Assembly: GCA_030748495.1 (NCBI GenBank)
Contig: JASMLX010000028.1
Span: forward strand, 1 to 58,074
DNA length: 58,074 nt
Source: Candidatus Poribacteria bacterium
Lineage (GTDB): Bacteria > Poribacteria > WGA-4E > UBA9662
Direction of reading: 5' to 3'
Positions 17,981 through 26,815 of this stretch are shown here, one piece after another (the stretch's first letter is position 1; each line of letters begins with the position of its first letter). The translations under genes and the position numbers were made by a program. A model generated the notes under the pieces. The model did not search any database. It worked only from the letters and a program-made list of their open reading frames with translations, and was not told where the DNA came from.

Positions 17981-18002
17981 TACAAGTAGACGTCTGCTTG
18001 TA
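17981..18002. repeat. 22-bp near-perfect palindrome
   Basis: TACAAGTAGAC is followed directly by GTCTGCTTGTA, symmetric except for one pair that would be G-U in RNA. A third TACAAGTAGGC half-copy follows at 18003-18013. It lies 16 bases after the SIMPL stop. It could be a protein-binding palindrome or part of a short dispersed repeat. Confidence 0.45.
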
Positions 18003-18064
18003 TACAAGTAGGCGACCAAAGTTGGCGTCGATTGGTTCGTCTGGACTAATAGACTGATAAATGT

Positions 18065-18088
18065 AGGGGCAAAACAGTGTCCGCCCCT
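18065..18088. repeat. AGGGGC/GCCCCT stem-loop between SIMPL and Gfo/Idh genes
   Basis: AGGGGC (18065-18070) and GCCCCT (18083-18088) enclose a 12-base loop. The TGTAGGGGC...GCCCCT form resembles short dispersed repeats common in several environmental bacterial genomes, though no second copy is evident in this window. Confidence 0.3.
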
Positions 18089-18136
18089 GGTCGGTGCTAT
18101 CATTCAACCAGAGATTAGTGAGTACAGGTAACAGCG

Positions 18137-19285
18137 ATGAAAAAATTTGGTCTCGGACTTATTGGATGTGGTGGGATGGGAAGAAGCCTAGCCACTAATG
18201 CAAATCAGATCAAACAGGTAAAGGCCCGTCCTCAACTTGTTAGCGAAACGACCTTGACCTGGGGATCGTCCACCGGTCCAACTGAAAGTGTTAACCCATC
18301 CTTAGATCGGGAAGGGGCAGATGCAGAGTATAGCGACGACGAATACGATGTTGGGGTAGTCGCTGTTAGTGATTTGGATATTTCTCTCGCAAAAAGTTTA
18401 GCTTCTGATATCAGTGCTGAGTTTACTGACGATTACCTTGATCTACTGGTCGATGACAGAATCGATGCAATTTTAATCGCCACACCACCTTTTCTACACG
18501 CGGATATTGCCGTCGAGGCGGCTGCGGCCGGCAAACACATTTTCACTGAGAAACCGATGGCAACTACATTAATCGACTGTGACCGAATGATCCGTTCGGC
18601 TGAATCACATGGTGTTCAACTAGGAGTTGGGTTGGTCTGTCGGTTTCATGCCGTTCACTCAACGATCCGTCAGTTGGTGCATAGTGGAACGTATGGTCGT
18701 CCGATTAGTATGAAGGTGCATCGGACCGGTGGCCCCTGGTCAGGTGAACCGTGCCATTGGCGGATGAAACGCGACCAATGTGGTGGCTTTCTGATGGAAG
18801 TGAATGCCCACGAGATCGACTTCATGCGTTGGACATTGGGTGTCGGAACTGAGGATCGAGTTTCCAGCGTTCATGCCTCCGGTGGCATTTATCTTCAACC
18901 ACACACTGACTATGCGGATCTGGTTTTCCTGACCATGCGGTTTACCAACGGTGCAATTGGCTTCTTGCATGCAGGTCAAGTCTCCGCCCTTGGAGGATAC
19001 GGAGGCGCGGTGGATTGTGAGAAAGGATCTCTCCACTTTCCGACTATTTGGGGAGAAAACTCCCAAATTCAGATCCACACTTTTGACGGTCAAACAGAAA
19101 CCATTCCAGCTACAGAAATCGCTGTCGACTCACCTGTAAAAGCGGAGATCCAAGCTTTTATTGAAGCGATTCTGCAAGGTCAGTTACCTCCTGTCACAGG
19201 TACTGATGGTAGAGCCGCCACAGAAATTGCCCTGGCCGCCTATCAGTCAATTAGAACAGGTCAAGTTGTCAACTTACCACTCTAA
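18137..19285 (+). CDS. Gfo/Idh/MocA-family oxidoreductase with N-terminal insertion
   Basis: 382 residues. The Rossmann start is GLGLIGCGGMGRSL, the second strand VGVVAVSDLD, and the EKP motif is FTEKPMATT at about residue 136. The C-terminal domain has HRTGGPWSG, MEVNAHEIDFMRW and ends QSIRTGQVVNLPL. Between the first helix and second strand, about residues 25-73, there is an extra Ser/Thr/Asp/Glu-rich stretch of roughly 45 residues (with DREGADAEYSDDEYD) that ordinary family members lack. It probably forms a surface loop. NAD(P)-dependent sugar or polyol oxidoreductase; substrate unknown. Unrelated to the envelope genes that follow. Confidence 0.88.
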   Translation: MKKFGLGLIGCGGMGRSLATNANQIKQVKARPQLVSETTLTWGSSTGPTESVNPSLDREGADAEYSDDEYDVGVVAVSDLDISLAKSLASDISAEFTDDYLDLLVDDRIDAILIATPPFLHADIAVEAAAAGKHIFTEKPMATTLIDCDRMIRSAESHGVQLGVGLVCRFHAVHSTIRQLVHSGTYGRPISMKVHRTGGPWSGEPCHWRMKRDQCGGFLMEVNAHEIDFMRWTLGVGTEDRVSSVHASGGIYLQPHTDYADLVFLTMRFTNGAIGFLHAGQVSALGGYGGAVDCEKGSLHFPTIWGENSQIQIHTFDGQTETIPATEIAVDSPVKAEIQAFIEAILQGQLPPVTGTDGRAATEIALAAYQSIRTGQVVNLPL

Positions 19286-19429
19286 GTTGGTCGTTTTCCC
19301 CTTGAGTTTTCAGATCAAAGTGCCCTCGCTACCAAGGCCGCTTCGCTATCAAGTTGAGGCCGCTGACCGCAGGTCGAACGAAGCACCAAGTGTACCAACC
19401 TCCGGTCGTGGCCGAGGCTAATAAGTCTG

Positions 19430-21124
19430 ATGCCCACCGGCAACCCCAGTTCTTCCACTCAGACTAATCCCCAATCCTCAATTGAATCGAGGGAGCCGAC
19501 CTCCGATCAAGGCTCCACGGTTGGATCGAGAACGAATACGGTACGTTCGGCCGGTATTGTCAGCATTGCTGTGATGGGGTCGCGGATACTCGGATTAATT
19601 CGAGAGCAAATGATTGCCTATCTCTTCGGTTCGACTCCCGTCACTGACGCTTTTTATGCTGCTTTTCAGATTCCAAACCTGATGCGTGACCTGTTTGGCG
19701 AAGGGATTCTAAGTAAAGCTTTTGTCACCACATTTACCTCGACTGCAGTTGAAGATAGCGAAGAAGCCGCATGGGACTTGGCCAATCGTGTTTTTAGTGG
19801 AGTTGTCGTTTTGCTGGTTGTAATAACGCTAGTTGGAATTTTAGCTGCTCCGTACCTCATCAACCTGATTTACCTCGGACAAGGATTTGACCTGGCCCTA
19901 GAGCCCAGCCAACATTTTGGCTTCACCAGCAAGCGACAGTTAACAATTTTCTTGACTCGGGTGATGTTCCCTTTTTTATTATTGGTTTCCTTGGCCGCCA
20001 TCGCCATGGGATTGCTAAATAGTAAGGGACGGTTCGGTATCCCCGCTACAGCATCCTCTTTTTTCAACCTCTCTACTATTTTGATCGGCATTACCGGTTT
20101 TTTCCTGTTCCCCAAAATCGGTTGGCATCCGGTAACTGGCTTAGCACTAGGCGTGTTGGTTGGCGGTGGCTTACAGTTTCTGGTCCAAGTCCCCTCTATG
20201 TGGCAGGTCGGATTCCGTTTCCGACCAGTTTTCAATTTTGTTGATGCACGAGTTCGTCAGGTTATAGGTCTAGTGATCCCTGCCATCTTGGGAGTCGCTG
20301 CGGTTCAAATCAACGTGATGATCAATGGAATGTTTGCGTCAGTAGGTGAAAACTGGTTATCGTGGATCAAGTGGTCTTTTCGATTAATGCATTTGCCAAT
20401 TGGTGTTTTCGGGGTTGCAATTTCTACGGTCTCTTTACCGAACTTTGCACGTCATCTGGCTGAAGGAAGAATAGATTTGTTCCGCCAATCGTACCGGAAA
20501 TCACTAGAATTAGTACTGCTGTTGACCATCCCGGCTTCAGCTGGACTTATGGTCCTAGCCGAACCGATTTGCCGATTGATCTACGGTATCGGGAAAAACG
20601 CAGATCATACAACGCCGATTGCAACGGCATTATTTTTTTATGCCTTTGGCCTTTGCGCATACTCGTCGCTCAAAATTACCACTGATGGATTCTATGCCCA
20701 CAACGATACCAAGACGCCTGTCTGGGTTAGTCTATTGTCGGTTGTGATTAACATCATTCTCAATTATGTCTTTATTCTCCGATTGAGTCTAGATCACCGT
20801 TCTCTAGCTCTTTCTACTGCCTGTACGATCACGCTTAATTTTTTGTTACTACTCTGGCTGCTCAATCGTCGAGTTGATGGACTGGGATTGAGAGGTCTAC
20901 CATCCCTGATCCTACGACTTTTACTGGCAGCAACGGTGATGGGGCTTGTTTGTATCTGGTCCAACCACTGGATCGAGTCGCTAATCGGTATTGAAGGATT
21001 GATGCCTCGCCTAATCGGCGTCTTTGTTCCGATTGGTCTAGGGCTGGTAGTTTTGTTGATCATCTGCAGATTGCTCAGGATTGAAGCACTTGGCGACCTA
21101 TTACAAGTTTTACGAAGACGATAA
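19430..21124 (+). CDS. murJ: Lipid II flippase MurJ (MviN)
   Basis: 564 residues with about 14 hydrophobic segments. After a polar N-terminus the MurJ start is clear: SAGIVSIAVMGSRILGLIRE, then GSTPVTDAFYAAFQIPNLMRDLFGEG and LSKAFVTTF. Later LMHLPIGVFGVAISTVSLP and IYGIGKNADHTTPIATALFFYAFGL match the second half. MurJ moves lipid II across the inner membrane for peptidoglycan synthesis. Its stop TAA shares one base with the ATG of lnt (TAATG), so the two are translationally coupled. The ATG is preceded only by a distant GAGG. Confidence 0.93.
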   Translation: MPTGNPSSSTQTNPQSSIESREPTSDQGSTVGSRTNTVRSAGIVSIAVMGSRILGLIREQMIAYLFGSTPVTDAFYAAFQIPNLMRDLFGEGILSKAFVTTFTSTAVEDSEEAAWDLANRVFSGVVVLLVVITLVGILAAPYLINLIYLGQGFDLALEPSQHFGFTSKRQLTIFLTRVMFPFLLLVSLAAIAMGLLNSKGRFGIPATASSFFNLSTILIGITGFFLFPKIGWHPVTGLALGVLVGGGLQFLVQVPSMWQVGFRFRPVFNFVDARVRQVIGLVIPAILGVAAVQINVMINGMFASVGENWLSWIKWSFRLMHLPIGVFGVAISTVSLPNFARHLAEGRIDLFRQSYRKSLELVLLLTIPASAGLMVLAEPICRLIYGIGKNADHTTPIATALFFYAFGLCAYSSLKITTDGFYAHNDTKTPVWVSLLSVVINIILNYVFILRLSLDHRSLALSTACTITLNFLLLLWLLNRRVDGLGLRGLPSLILRLLLAATVMGLVCIWSNHWIESLIGIEGLMPRLIGVFVPIGLGLVVLLIICRLLRIEALGDLLQVLRRR

Positions 21125-22887
21125 TGAAGAAATTCTACTCCAACAAATCAACCGAGAGTCAACAGACTGGGGAAATAACTACTTCGGAGACAAAGTCCCA
21201 ACCTAGAATTCGGAAAAAATGGCTACTCATTGCCCTCGCAGCAGGAAGCGGCCTACTCTCCATTTTGAGTAATTCAGGGGTTGGGGTTTGGCCACTGGCA
21301 TGGGTTGCCTGGATTCCTCTTCTCCTCGCTTTGAAAGAGGTAAATACTTGGAAAAGTGCATTTCTACTCGGTTATGTGAATGGGTTGATTCAATATCTGG
21401 GTACTCTCTATTGGATTGCACTGCTGGCACCTTTCGCTGAAACGGGAAATATCTTTACCAATTGGCTAACTACAGGTACTGGCTATCTTGCCATGTCCGG
21501 CTACCTGTCGATTTACCCTGCCGTATTCTGCCTAGTCGTCCTCTTGACCTATCAGAGGCAGAGAAGTAATTCTATTGATTTTATTCCTCGCAGTTTGGCG
21601 ATTTTCCAATTGGCGGCTGTTTGGACGGGTTTGGAGTGGGTCTCTGAATGGATGATGTCGGGTTTCCCTTGGATTAGTCTAGGCTATACGCAGTGGCAGA
21701 ATCTACCTTCCATCCAGATTGCCTCCATCTTTGGTGTTCATGGTGTCAGCTTTGTACTAATGCTTTTTAATGTACTTCTAGCCACATTGTTTGATTCCAA
21801 CTGGCAGGTTCGAGTTCGGGCAACGATTCCGCCGTTCTCTGTGGTTTGTGCCAGTCTGATTTTCGGTTGGATTGTTTTAACACAGCCAGCAAAAGCAACA
21901 CATCAAGTCAAAATCGGTCTGGTACCAGGCAACATTCCGCAAAGTGAGAAATGGAACCCACAAAACTTTAAATCCATCTTTCAACGCTATTTATCTTTAC
22001 TGGAAAAGGCCTGTTCTACTCAATTGGATATTGAGACTGAAAACCTAAAGGGGGAATCTCAGCCTGTCTTAAGTCAAAATCTCGATTTTTTGACATTACC
22101 CGAAACGGCATTTTCTAGCCCAATTTTTTCTGGTGGAGCTAATGTTTACGTCCACCAACTGCAACAGCTATTGGAAGAACAAGAGACAAACTTACTGACT
22201 GGGGTTCCACACTACGTCTATGAAAGTCAGGAGGGAAAACCCAAGCCTGTTAGAAAAGCGTACAATACGGTTTTTTTGTTAGATTCTGCGGGAAAGAAAC
22301 TTGGGGCCTACTCGAAAATCCATCTGGTACCGTTTGGAGAATATACTCCTTTCGCTGACGTTTTACCGGATCTAATTCAATTGCCAACTGGATTTTCACC
22401 TGGCAGAGGATACGAAACTTTTCCCATTCCCAACTGGCCGGAATTGCGGATGGGTGTTGCGATCTGCTTTGAGTCCTCCTTTCCAGACCTAGTGCGTCAG
22501 TTTGTCCTAGAGGGAGCCGATCTGCTGGGAATTCTGACCAACGATGCATGGTTCGAAAATACGCCGGCTCCATTACAGCATTTTGCTATGACACCGTTTC
22601 GAGCCGTTGAGAACCGGGTTCCTGTTTTCCGTTGCGCCAATGGCGGTATCTCATGTATAATTGACCGGTTCGGGAGGCAGGTCACGCCAATAATTTGGCC
22701 TAATGACAAGGCTAGCGTATTAGTCCATCAGTTGCCTCTGGTTGCCGATGCTAACCCGACGCTCAGTACTCGCTGGGGGAATTGGTTTCCGCTTCTTTGC
22801 TTTTTATTAAGCGTTGTTCTTGTGGCGGTTCAGGTAAAAAGCAGAGGCATAGAAACCTCTTCGGCCCGATCGGTAGCCCTACTTTAG
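21124..22887 (+). CDS. lnt: Apolipoprotein N-acyltransferase
   Basis: 587 residues: multiple N-terminal membrane helices (about 32-255), then a periplasmic nitrilase-like domain. The catalytic triad is visible as E327 (TLPETAFSS), K398 (YSKIHLVPFGE) and C448 (GVAICFESSFPDL). It adds the third acyl chain to the N-terminal cysteine of lipoproteins. It overlaps murJ by one base. Its presence fits the LolC/E-LolD lipoprotein sorting genes about 4 kb downstream. The N-terminus has about 30 extra polar residues compared with the E. coli enzyme. Confidence 0.93.
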   Translation: MKKFYSNKSTESQQTGEITTSETKSQPRIRKKWLLIALAAGSGLLSILSNSGVGVWPLAWVAWIPLLLALKEVNTWKSAFLLGYVNGLIQYLGTLYWIALLAPFAETGNIFTNWLTTGTGYLAMSGYLSIYPAVFCLVVLLTYQRQRSNSIDFIPRSLAIFQLAAVWTGLEWVSEWMMSGFPWISLGYTQWQNLPSIQIASIFGVHGVSFVLMLFNVLLATLFDSNWQVRVRATIPPFSVVCASLIFGWIVLTQPAKATHQVKIGLVPGNIPQSEKWNPQNFKSIFQRYLSLLEKACSTQLDIETENLKGESQPVLSQNLDFLTLPETAFSSPIFSGGANVYVHQLQQLLEEQETNLLTGVPHYVYESQEGKPKPVRKAYNTVFLLDSAGKKLGAYSKIHLVPFGEYTPFADVLPDLIQLPTGFSPGRGYETFPIPNWPELRMGVAICFESSFPDLVRQFVLEGADLLGILTNDAWFENTPAPLQHFAMTPFRAVENRVPVFRCANGGISCIIDRFGRQVTPIIWPNDKASVLVHQLPLVADANPTLSTRWGNWFPLLCFLLSVVLVAVQVKSRGIETSSARSVALL

Positions 22888-22920
22888 TGAATATCGGTTC
22901 TTGGACGGAAAATCACAGTG

Positions 22921-23934
22921 ATGCGAATTCTGATAGCTGAAGTTGGAACAAATGCGCAAAATGTGGATGTACGTTGCACATCCATGCAGAGCGCTGATAT
23001 ATCTACGTGCACATCAGTTCAGGATCAGGTTGAACTGATCAGCCAAATTGTGTCAGATGTGTTCCCGGACGGCGAGATTATTACTGCTAGTGGGGTGACT
23101 CAGGTAGGTCAGCGGCTTTCGCCATCTCCAGATATTGTTCTGGCTAACTTTGCAGATCTAGTCGATGGGCTGTCAATTTGCCAATCCGTTAGGAAACAGG
23201 CCGTTCCACATACTTTTACGATCCTAATACGGCAATTGATCGCAGATAGGTCTGCCACCATGGCAGACTGGAAAGTCGATCTTTTGGAGGCCGGAGCAGA
23301 TGTCTGCATTACCAGTACCGATGATTATCAGTTATTGCGCGCCTATCTGCAGGTTGTTAAGCGTATGGCCAAAGCTCAGGAACAGTTGCTCGCTGACTGC
23401 CGGTTATTTCAGTTTCGAGCGACACACGATCCGTTGCTGACCAATCTGCTGAATTATAGTGGGATCGTTAGCTGGCTTCAGAATCAGCTTGATTTCTCTC
23501 TCCGTCACAGTACACCGGTTAGTTTGATAATGGCTGATATTGACAACTTTAGACAGGTCAACAATAACTACGGTCACCTGGCAGGAAATGCTGTGTTGCA
23601 TCAGGTGGCTGAGCGGATGTTAACTTCAATTCGATCTGAAGATGCCATCGGTCGGTTCGGTGGGGAAGAGTTCCTGGCTGTTTTATCTAATTGCAACGCT
23701 AAACAGATAATCGGATTGGCAGAACGAATTCGAGGTCGAGTCAGCCACTCACCAATTCAAACGACTGAAGCCTCTGTTTCTGTTAATTTAAGCATCGGAG
23801 TGACGACTATCCTCGGTGAAATCGGAGTAGAAGAGGCTATTAAACAGGCAGATACTGCCCTTTATCGGGCCAAGCAATTGGGCAAGGATCGGGTCTGTTC
23901 TTACGACAAACAACCGAATTTATCCAGGTTTTAG
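22921..23934 (+). CDS. Diguanylate cyclase with degenerate receiver domain
   Basis: About 337 residues (GTG at 22918 or ATG at 22921). The C-terminal GGDEF domain has ADIDNFRQVNNNYGHLAGN and the active-site loop FGGEEF (GGEEF, about 247-251), which is competent for cyclic-di-GMP synthesis. RSED five residues ahead of it is an RxxD inhibitory I-site. The N-terminal region (about 45-150) has the layout of a receiver, but the phosphoacceptor strand reads DIVLANF (N instead of D) and the usual K/P segment is ITSTDD, so it is probably not phosphorylated. A short palindromic repeat lies inside the coding sequence near codons 15-21. Confidence 0.85.
   Translation: MRILIAEVGTNAQNVDVRCTSMQSADISTCTSVQDQVELISQIVSDVFPDGEIITASGVTQVGQRLSPSPDIVLANFADLVDGLSICQSVRKQAVPHTFTILIRQLIADRSATMADWKVDLLEAGADVCITSTDDYQLLRAYLQVVKRMAKAQEQLLADCRLFQFRATHDPLLTNLLNYSGIVSWLQNQLDFSLRHSTPVSLIMADIDNFRQVNNNYGHLAGNAVLHQVAERMLTSIRSEDAIGRFGGEEFLAVLSNCNAKQIIGLAERIRGRVSHSPIQTTEASVSVNLSIGVTTILGEIGVEEAIKQADTALYRAKQLGKDRVCSYDKQPNLSRF
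22962..22983. repeat. Short palindromic repeat, copy 1 (inside diguanylate cyclase gene)
   Basis: TGTGGATGTACGTTGCACATCC differs at two of 22 positions from the copy at 25213-25234. It lies inside the N-terminal coding region of the diguanylate cyclase gene and is translated in frame. The dyad is imperfect here (GGATGTAC against GCACATCC). Confidence 0.5.
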
Positions 23935-23962
23935 CTAACGTTCATCACATTCCCACAGACTT

Positions 23963-23974
23963 CCCCGATCGGGG
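23963..23974. repeat. 12-bp perfect palindrome before prfB
   Basis: CCCCGATCGGGG is a perfect dyad 28 bases after the diguanylate cyclase stop and 55 bases before prfB. It may be part of a terminator or a binding site; no T-run follows. Confidence 0.3.
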
Positions 23975-24028
23975 CCGAAAGTAGACGAAAAAACAGTAGA
24001 ATTAAGGTATAGTAACAACGAGGTAAGT

Positions 24029-25169
24029 ATGTTCGCTGATTTAAAAGTTGATTTAGAGTCCGCTATCCTGCGATTATCAGATTTGCGAGGTTATCTTTGA
24101 CTTTGAAAGCAAAAGTAAGACGTTAATTGAACTAGAAAATAAGGTTGCCCTACCCGATTTCTGGAATAATACTCAAGAGGCACAGAAAACGTCTCAACAA
24201 ATTTCCAATTTGCGGGCTGAAATCCAATCATATCAGGAAACCGCCTCCGAGTTAGAAGATCTTCAAATCCTGTTTGAGTTGGCAATAGAAGAGGAAGATC
24301 TGGGGGTGGGTGATGAAATTATTGCAGGGCTGGATCACCTCAACCGTAGAATCGACAAAATCGAATTATCGGTTATTCTGAGTGGGGCGCGCGACCGGAA
24401 TAATGCGATTATTAACATTCGACCTGGTGCTGGCGGAACAGAGTCACAAGATTGGGCCGCCATGTTGATGCGAATGTATCTACGGTGGTGTGAAGGGAAA
24501 CGTTACCAAACTGAGATGATTGATCTTTCGGCCGGCGATGAGGCTGGGATCAAAAGCGCCACTATTCTGGTCAATGGTGATTTGGCTTACGGTTATCTAA
24601 AAGCTGAAGCCGGCATCCATCGGTTAGTACGTATCTCTCCTTTCGATTTCAACAAACGCCGACATACCTCTTTTGCTTCTCTGTCTGTTACCCCCGAAAT
24701 TGATGATAACATCGAAGTCGAACTTAGTCCCTCAGAGTTGAGAATCGACTTCTATCGTGCCAGCGGCGCAGGTGGACAACACGTTAATACAACCGACTCT
24801 GCTGTACGGATAACACACATTCCGACAGGAATCGTAGCCCAGTGCCAGAACGAACGATCACAACACAAGAATCGGGAATTGGCAATGAAGGTGTTGAGGT
24901 CTCGGCTTTATGAACACTATCAATTGATACAGCAAGAGGAAATCGCGAAACTGAAAGGCGATCAGGTCGAGATCAGTTTCGGTAGTCAGATCCGATCCTA
25001 TGTTATGCATCCTTATCGGTTGGTGAAGGATACTCGCACCAATATTGAAACAGGAAATGTCGATGCAGTTTTAGATGGAGAAATCGACCGGTTTATTGAA
25101 AGTTATCTTAAGTACAGGGCAAATCGCCGACCAGCAGATGATCAAACAGCAGCTCTTACTGAGACTTAA
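24029..25169 (+). CDS. prfB: Peptide chain release factor 2 (programmed +1 frameshift)
   Basis: The gene is read as join(24029..24097, 24099..25169), giving about 379 residues. The first frame starts at ATG 24029 after GAGGTAAGT, codes 23 residues (ending LRGYL) and meets an in-frame TGA at 24098-24100. Reading on in the +1 frame gives DFESKSKTLIELENK, the normal RF2 continuation. RF2 ends translation at UGA and UAA. The specificity tripeptide SPF is at about 203-205 and the peptidyl-tRNA hydrolysis motif GGQ at about 248-250 (GAGGQHVNTTDSAVR), nearly the E. coli numbering. The internal UGA is read by RF2 itself, giving autoregulation. Followed by lysS, an order also seen in other bacteria. 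Confidence 0.97.
24085..24101 (+). promoter_or_regulatory. RF2 programmed frameshift site
   Basis: The sequence GCGAGGTTATCTTTGAC holds the CTT slippery codon directly before TGA C, and a Shine-Dalgarno-like GAGG six bases before CTT. It is nearly the classic RF2 site (AGGGGGTATCTTTGAC). Low RF2 lets the ribosome slip from CUU to UUU and continue in the +1 frame. Confidence 0.95.
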
Positions 25170-25212
25170 ACTTTTAGCGATGTGCTCAGGCATCGACCAT
25201 TTCATATCTATA

Positions 25213-25234
25213 TGTGGATGTACGATGTACATCC
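25213..25234. repeat. Short palindromic repeat, copy 2 (upstream of lysS)
   Basis: TGTGGATGTACGATGTACATCC contains a perfect 8-bp inverted repeat (GGATGTAC, three-base loop, GTACATCC at 25216-25234). It lies 22 bases before the lysS start and would form a hairpin in the leader mRNA. It is 20/22 identical to the copy inside the diguanylate cyclase gene. Confidence 0.55.
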
Positions 25235-25255
25235 GTTAAAGGACTTTAAAATAGA

Positions 25256-26743
25256 GTGGAACAAACTAATGAGCTAATGCGTCAACGGATTGATAAGGTT
25301 CAAGAATTGAGGGATCTGGGCATAGATCCTTATCCTTACCGTTATGATCCTGATACAACCGCCAAGCAGATTTTAGAGACTCACACTGAAGCCGGCAACG
25401 AACCGGATGAAGACGATCCTGTCTGTGTATCCGGTCGAATAATGACCAAGCGGGATCACGGAAATTCTGGTTTCGCACATCTACAAGACCACACAGGTCA
25501 GATTCAGGTCTACATCAGTAAAAAAGCGGTAGGGGCTGATCAATACCAAATCTACAAGAAGTTTGATGTCGGCGATTTAATTGGTGTGGAAGGCCCCGTT
25601 TTTCGGACTCGAACAGGCGAAGTAACCGTAATGGTAAATCGGTTTCAATTACTGTCTAAGTCGATTCGGCCGCTACCGGAAAAGTTTCACGGCCTGCAAG
25701 ATGTTGAAACCCGGTACCGACAACGCTACGCTGACCTCATTGTGAATCCGGATGTCAAACAGGTGTTTATCCACCGAACACAGATCATCCAGTCTATTCG
25801 CACCTACCTGAATCAGAGGGAATTTCTAGAGGTTGAGACACCAATTCTACAACCGATTTATGGTGGTGCCAACGCCCGACCATTCATTACACACCACAAT
25901 ACGCTAGGGATGGATCTTTATCTTCGGATTGCTAATGAACTGTATCTGAAGCGACTGATTGTTGGTGGCATCGATCGAGTTTACGAATTCGCCAAAGATT
26001 TTCGCAACGAGGGGATGGATCGCGATCATAATCCGGAGTTTACTATGATTGAGCTCTATCAAGCCTTCGCCGATTATCAGGACATGATGCGGCTGACAGA
26101 GGACCTGGTTTCACATGTGGCGCAGACTGTTTTTGGACAAACCGAGATCCAATATCAAGAGACGACCATCTGTTACGATCCACCCTGGCCACGGATGACC
26201 ATGTTTGAAGCTATCAAGAAAGTAGCAGGAATTGATGTTAGTCAGCAAAGCCTGGCTGAACTGGCGAATCTTCTGCAATCTACGGAAGAAGACCCCGGCC
26301 GTAAATCGACCCCTAGTACTGAGAAACGAGGTGAACTCATAGCAGAAGTGTTTGCCACCTTGGTTGAACCGAAGTTGATTCAACCAACCTTCATCTACGA
26401 CTATCCAGTTGAGGTCTCTCCACTGGCGAAGAAAAAACGGGATGATGATAGTTTGGTAGAGCGATTTGAGTTTTTTATTCACGGAATGGAAGTTGGTAAT
26501 GCTTTTAGCGAACTAAATGACCCAATGGATCAGCGTGAACGGTTTGTGGAGCAAGCGAAAAAGCGGGCGGACGGAGATGAAGAGGCCTTTTTAATGGATG
26601 AAGACTATCTGAGAGCACTGGAGTACGGTATGCCACCAACTGGTGGGCTTGGTATTGGCATCGACCGCCTAACGATGCTCCTGACAAACCAATCCTCAAT
26701 TCGTGATGTGATTCTCTTTCCCCAAATGAAACCCGAACTTTAG
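25256..26743 (+). CDS. lysS: Lysyl-tRNA synthetase, class II
   Basis: 495 residues. An N-terminal OB-fold anticodon-binding domain (about 55-160, with [20 protein letters not shown]) precedes the class II catalytic core: motif 1 near [20 protein letters not shown], motif 2 [20 protein letters not shown], and motif 3 [14 protein letters not shown] near the C-terminus. It charges tRNA-Lys. I favour the GTG at 25256 ([20 protein letters not shown]) because the sequence aligns with the usual LysS N-terminus; AAAGGA lies about 12 bases upstream. The palindromic repeat just upstream may affect its expression. Confidence 0.95.
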   Translation: MEQTNELMRQRIDKVQELRDLGIDPYPYRYDPDTTAKQILETHTEAGNEPDEDDPVCVSGRIMTKRDHGNSGFAHLQDHTGQIQVYISKKAVGADQYQIYKKFDVGDLIGVEGPVFRTRTGEVTVMVNRFQLLSKSIRPLPEKFHGLQDVETRYRQRYADLIVNPDVKQVFIHRTQIIQSIRTYLNQREFLEVETPILQPIYGGANARPFITHHNTLGMDLYLRIANELYLKRLIVGGIDRVYEFAKDFRNEGMDRDHNPEFTMIELYQAFADYQDMMRLTEDLVSHVAQTVFGQTEIQYQETTICYDPPWPRMTMFEAIKKVAGIDVSQQSLAELANLLQSTEEDPGRKSTPSTEKRGELIAEVFATLVEPKLIQPTFIYDYPVEVSPLAKKKRDDDSLVERFEFFIHGMEVGNAFSELNDPMDQRERFVEQAKKRADGDEEAFLMDEDYLRALEYGMPPTGGLGIGIDRLTMLLTNQSSIRDVILFPQMKPEL

Positions 26744-26815
26744 TTTGGAGTGTGAATAGAAATAAGCGCCATTAGCTAGGTCGCTCATTTCGGTAGGCCT
26801 CTAATTTAATTATTT

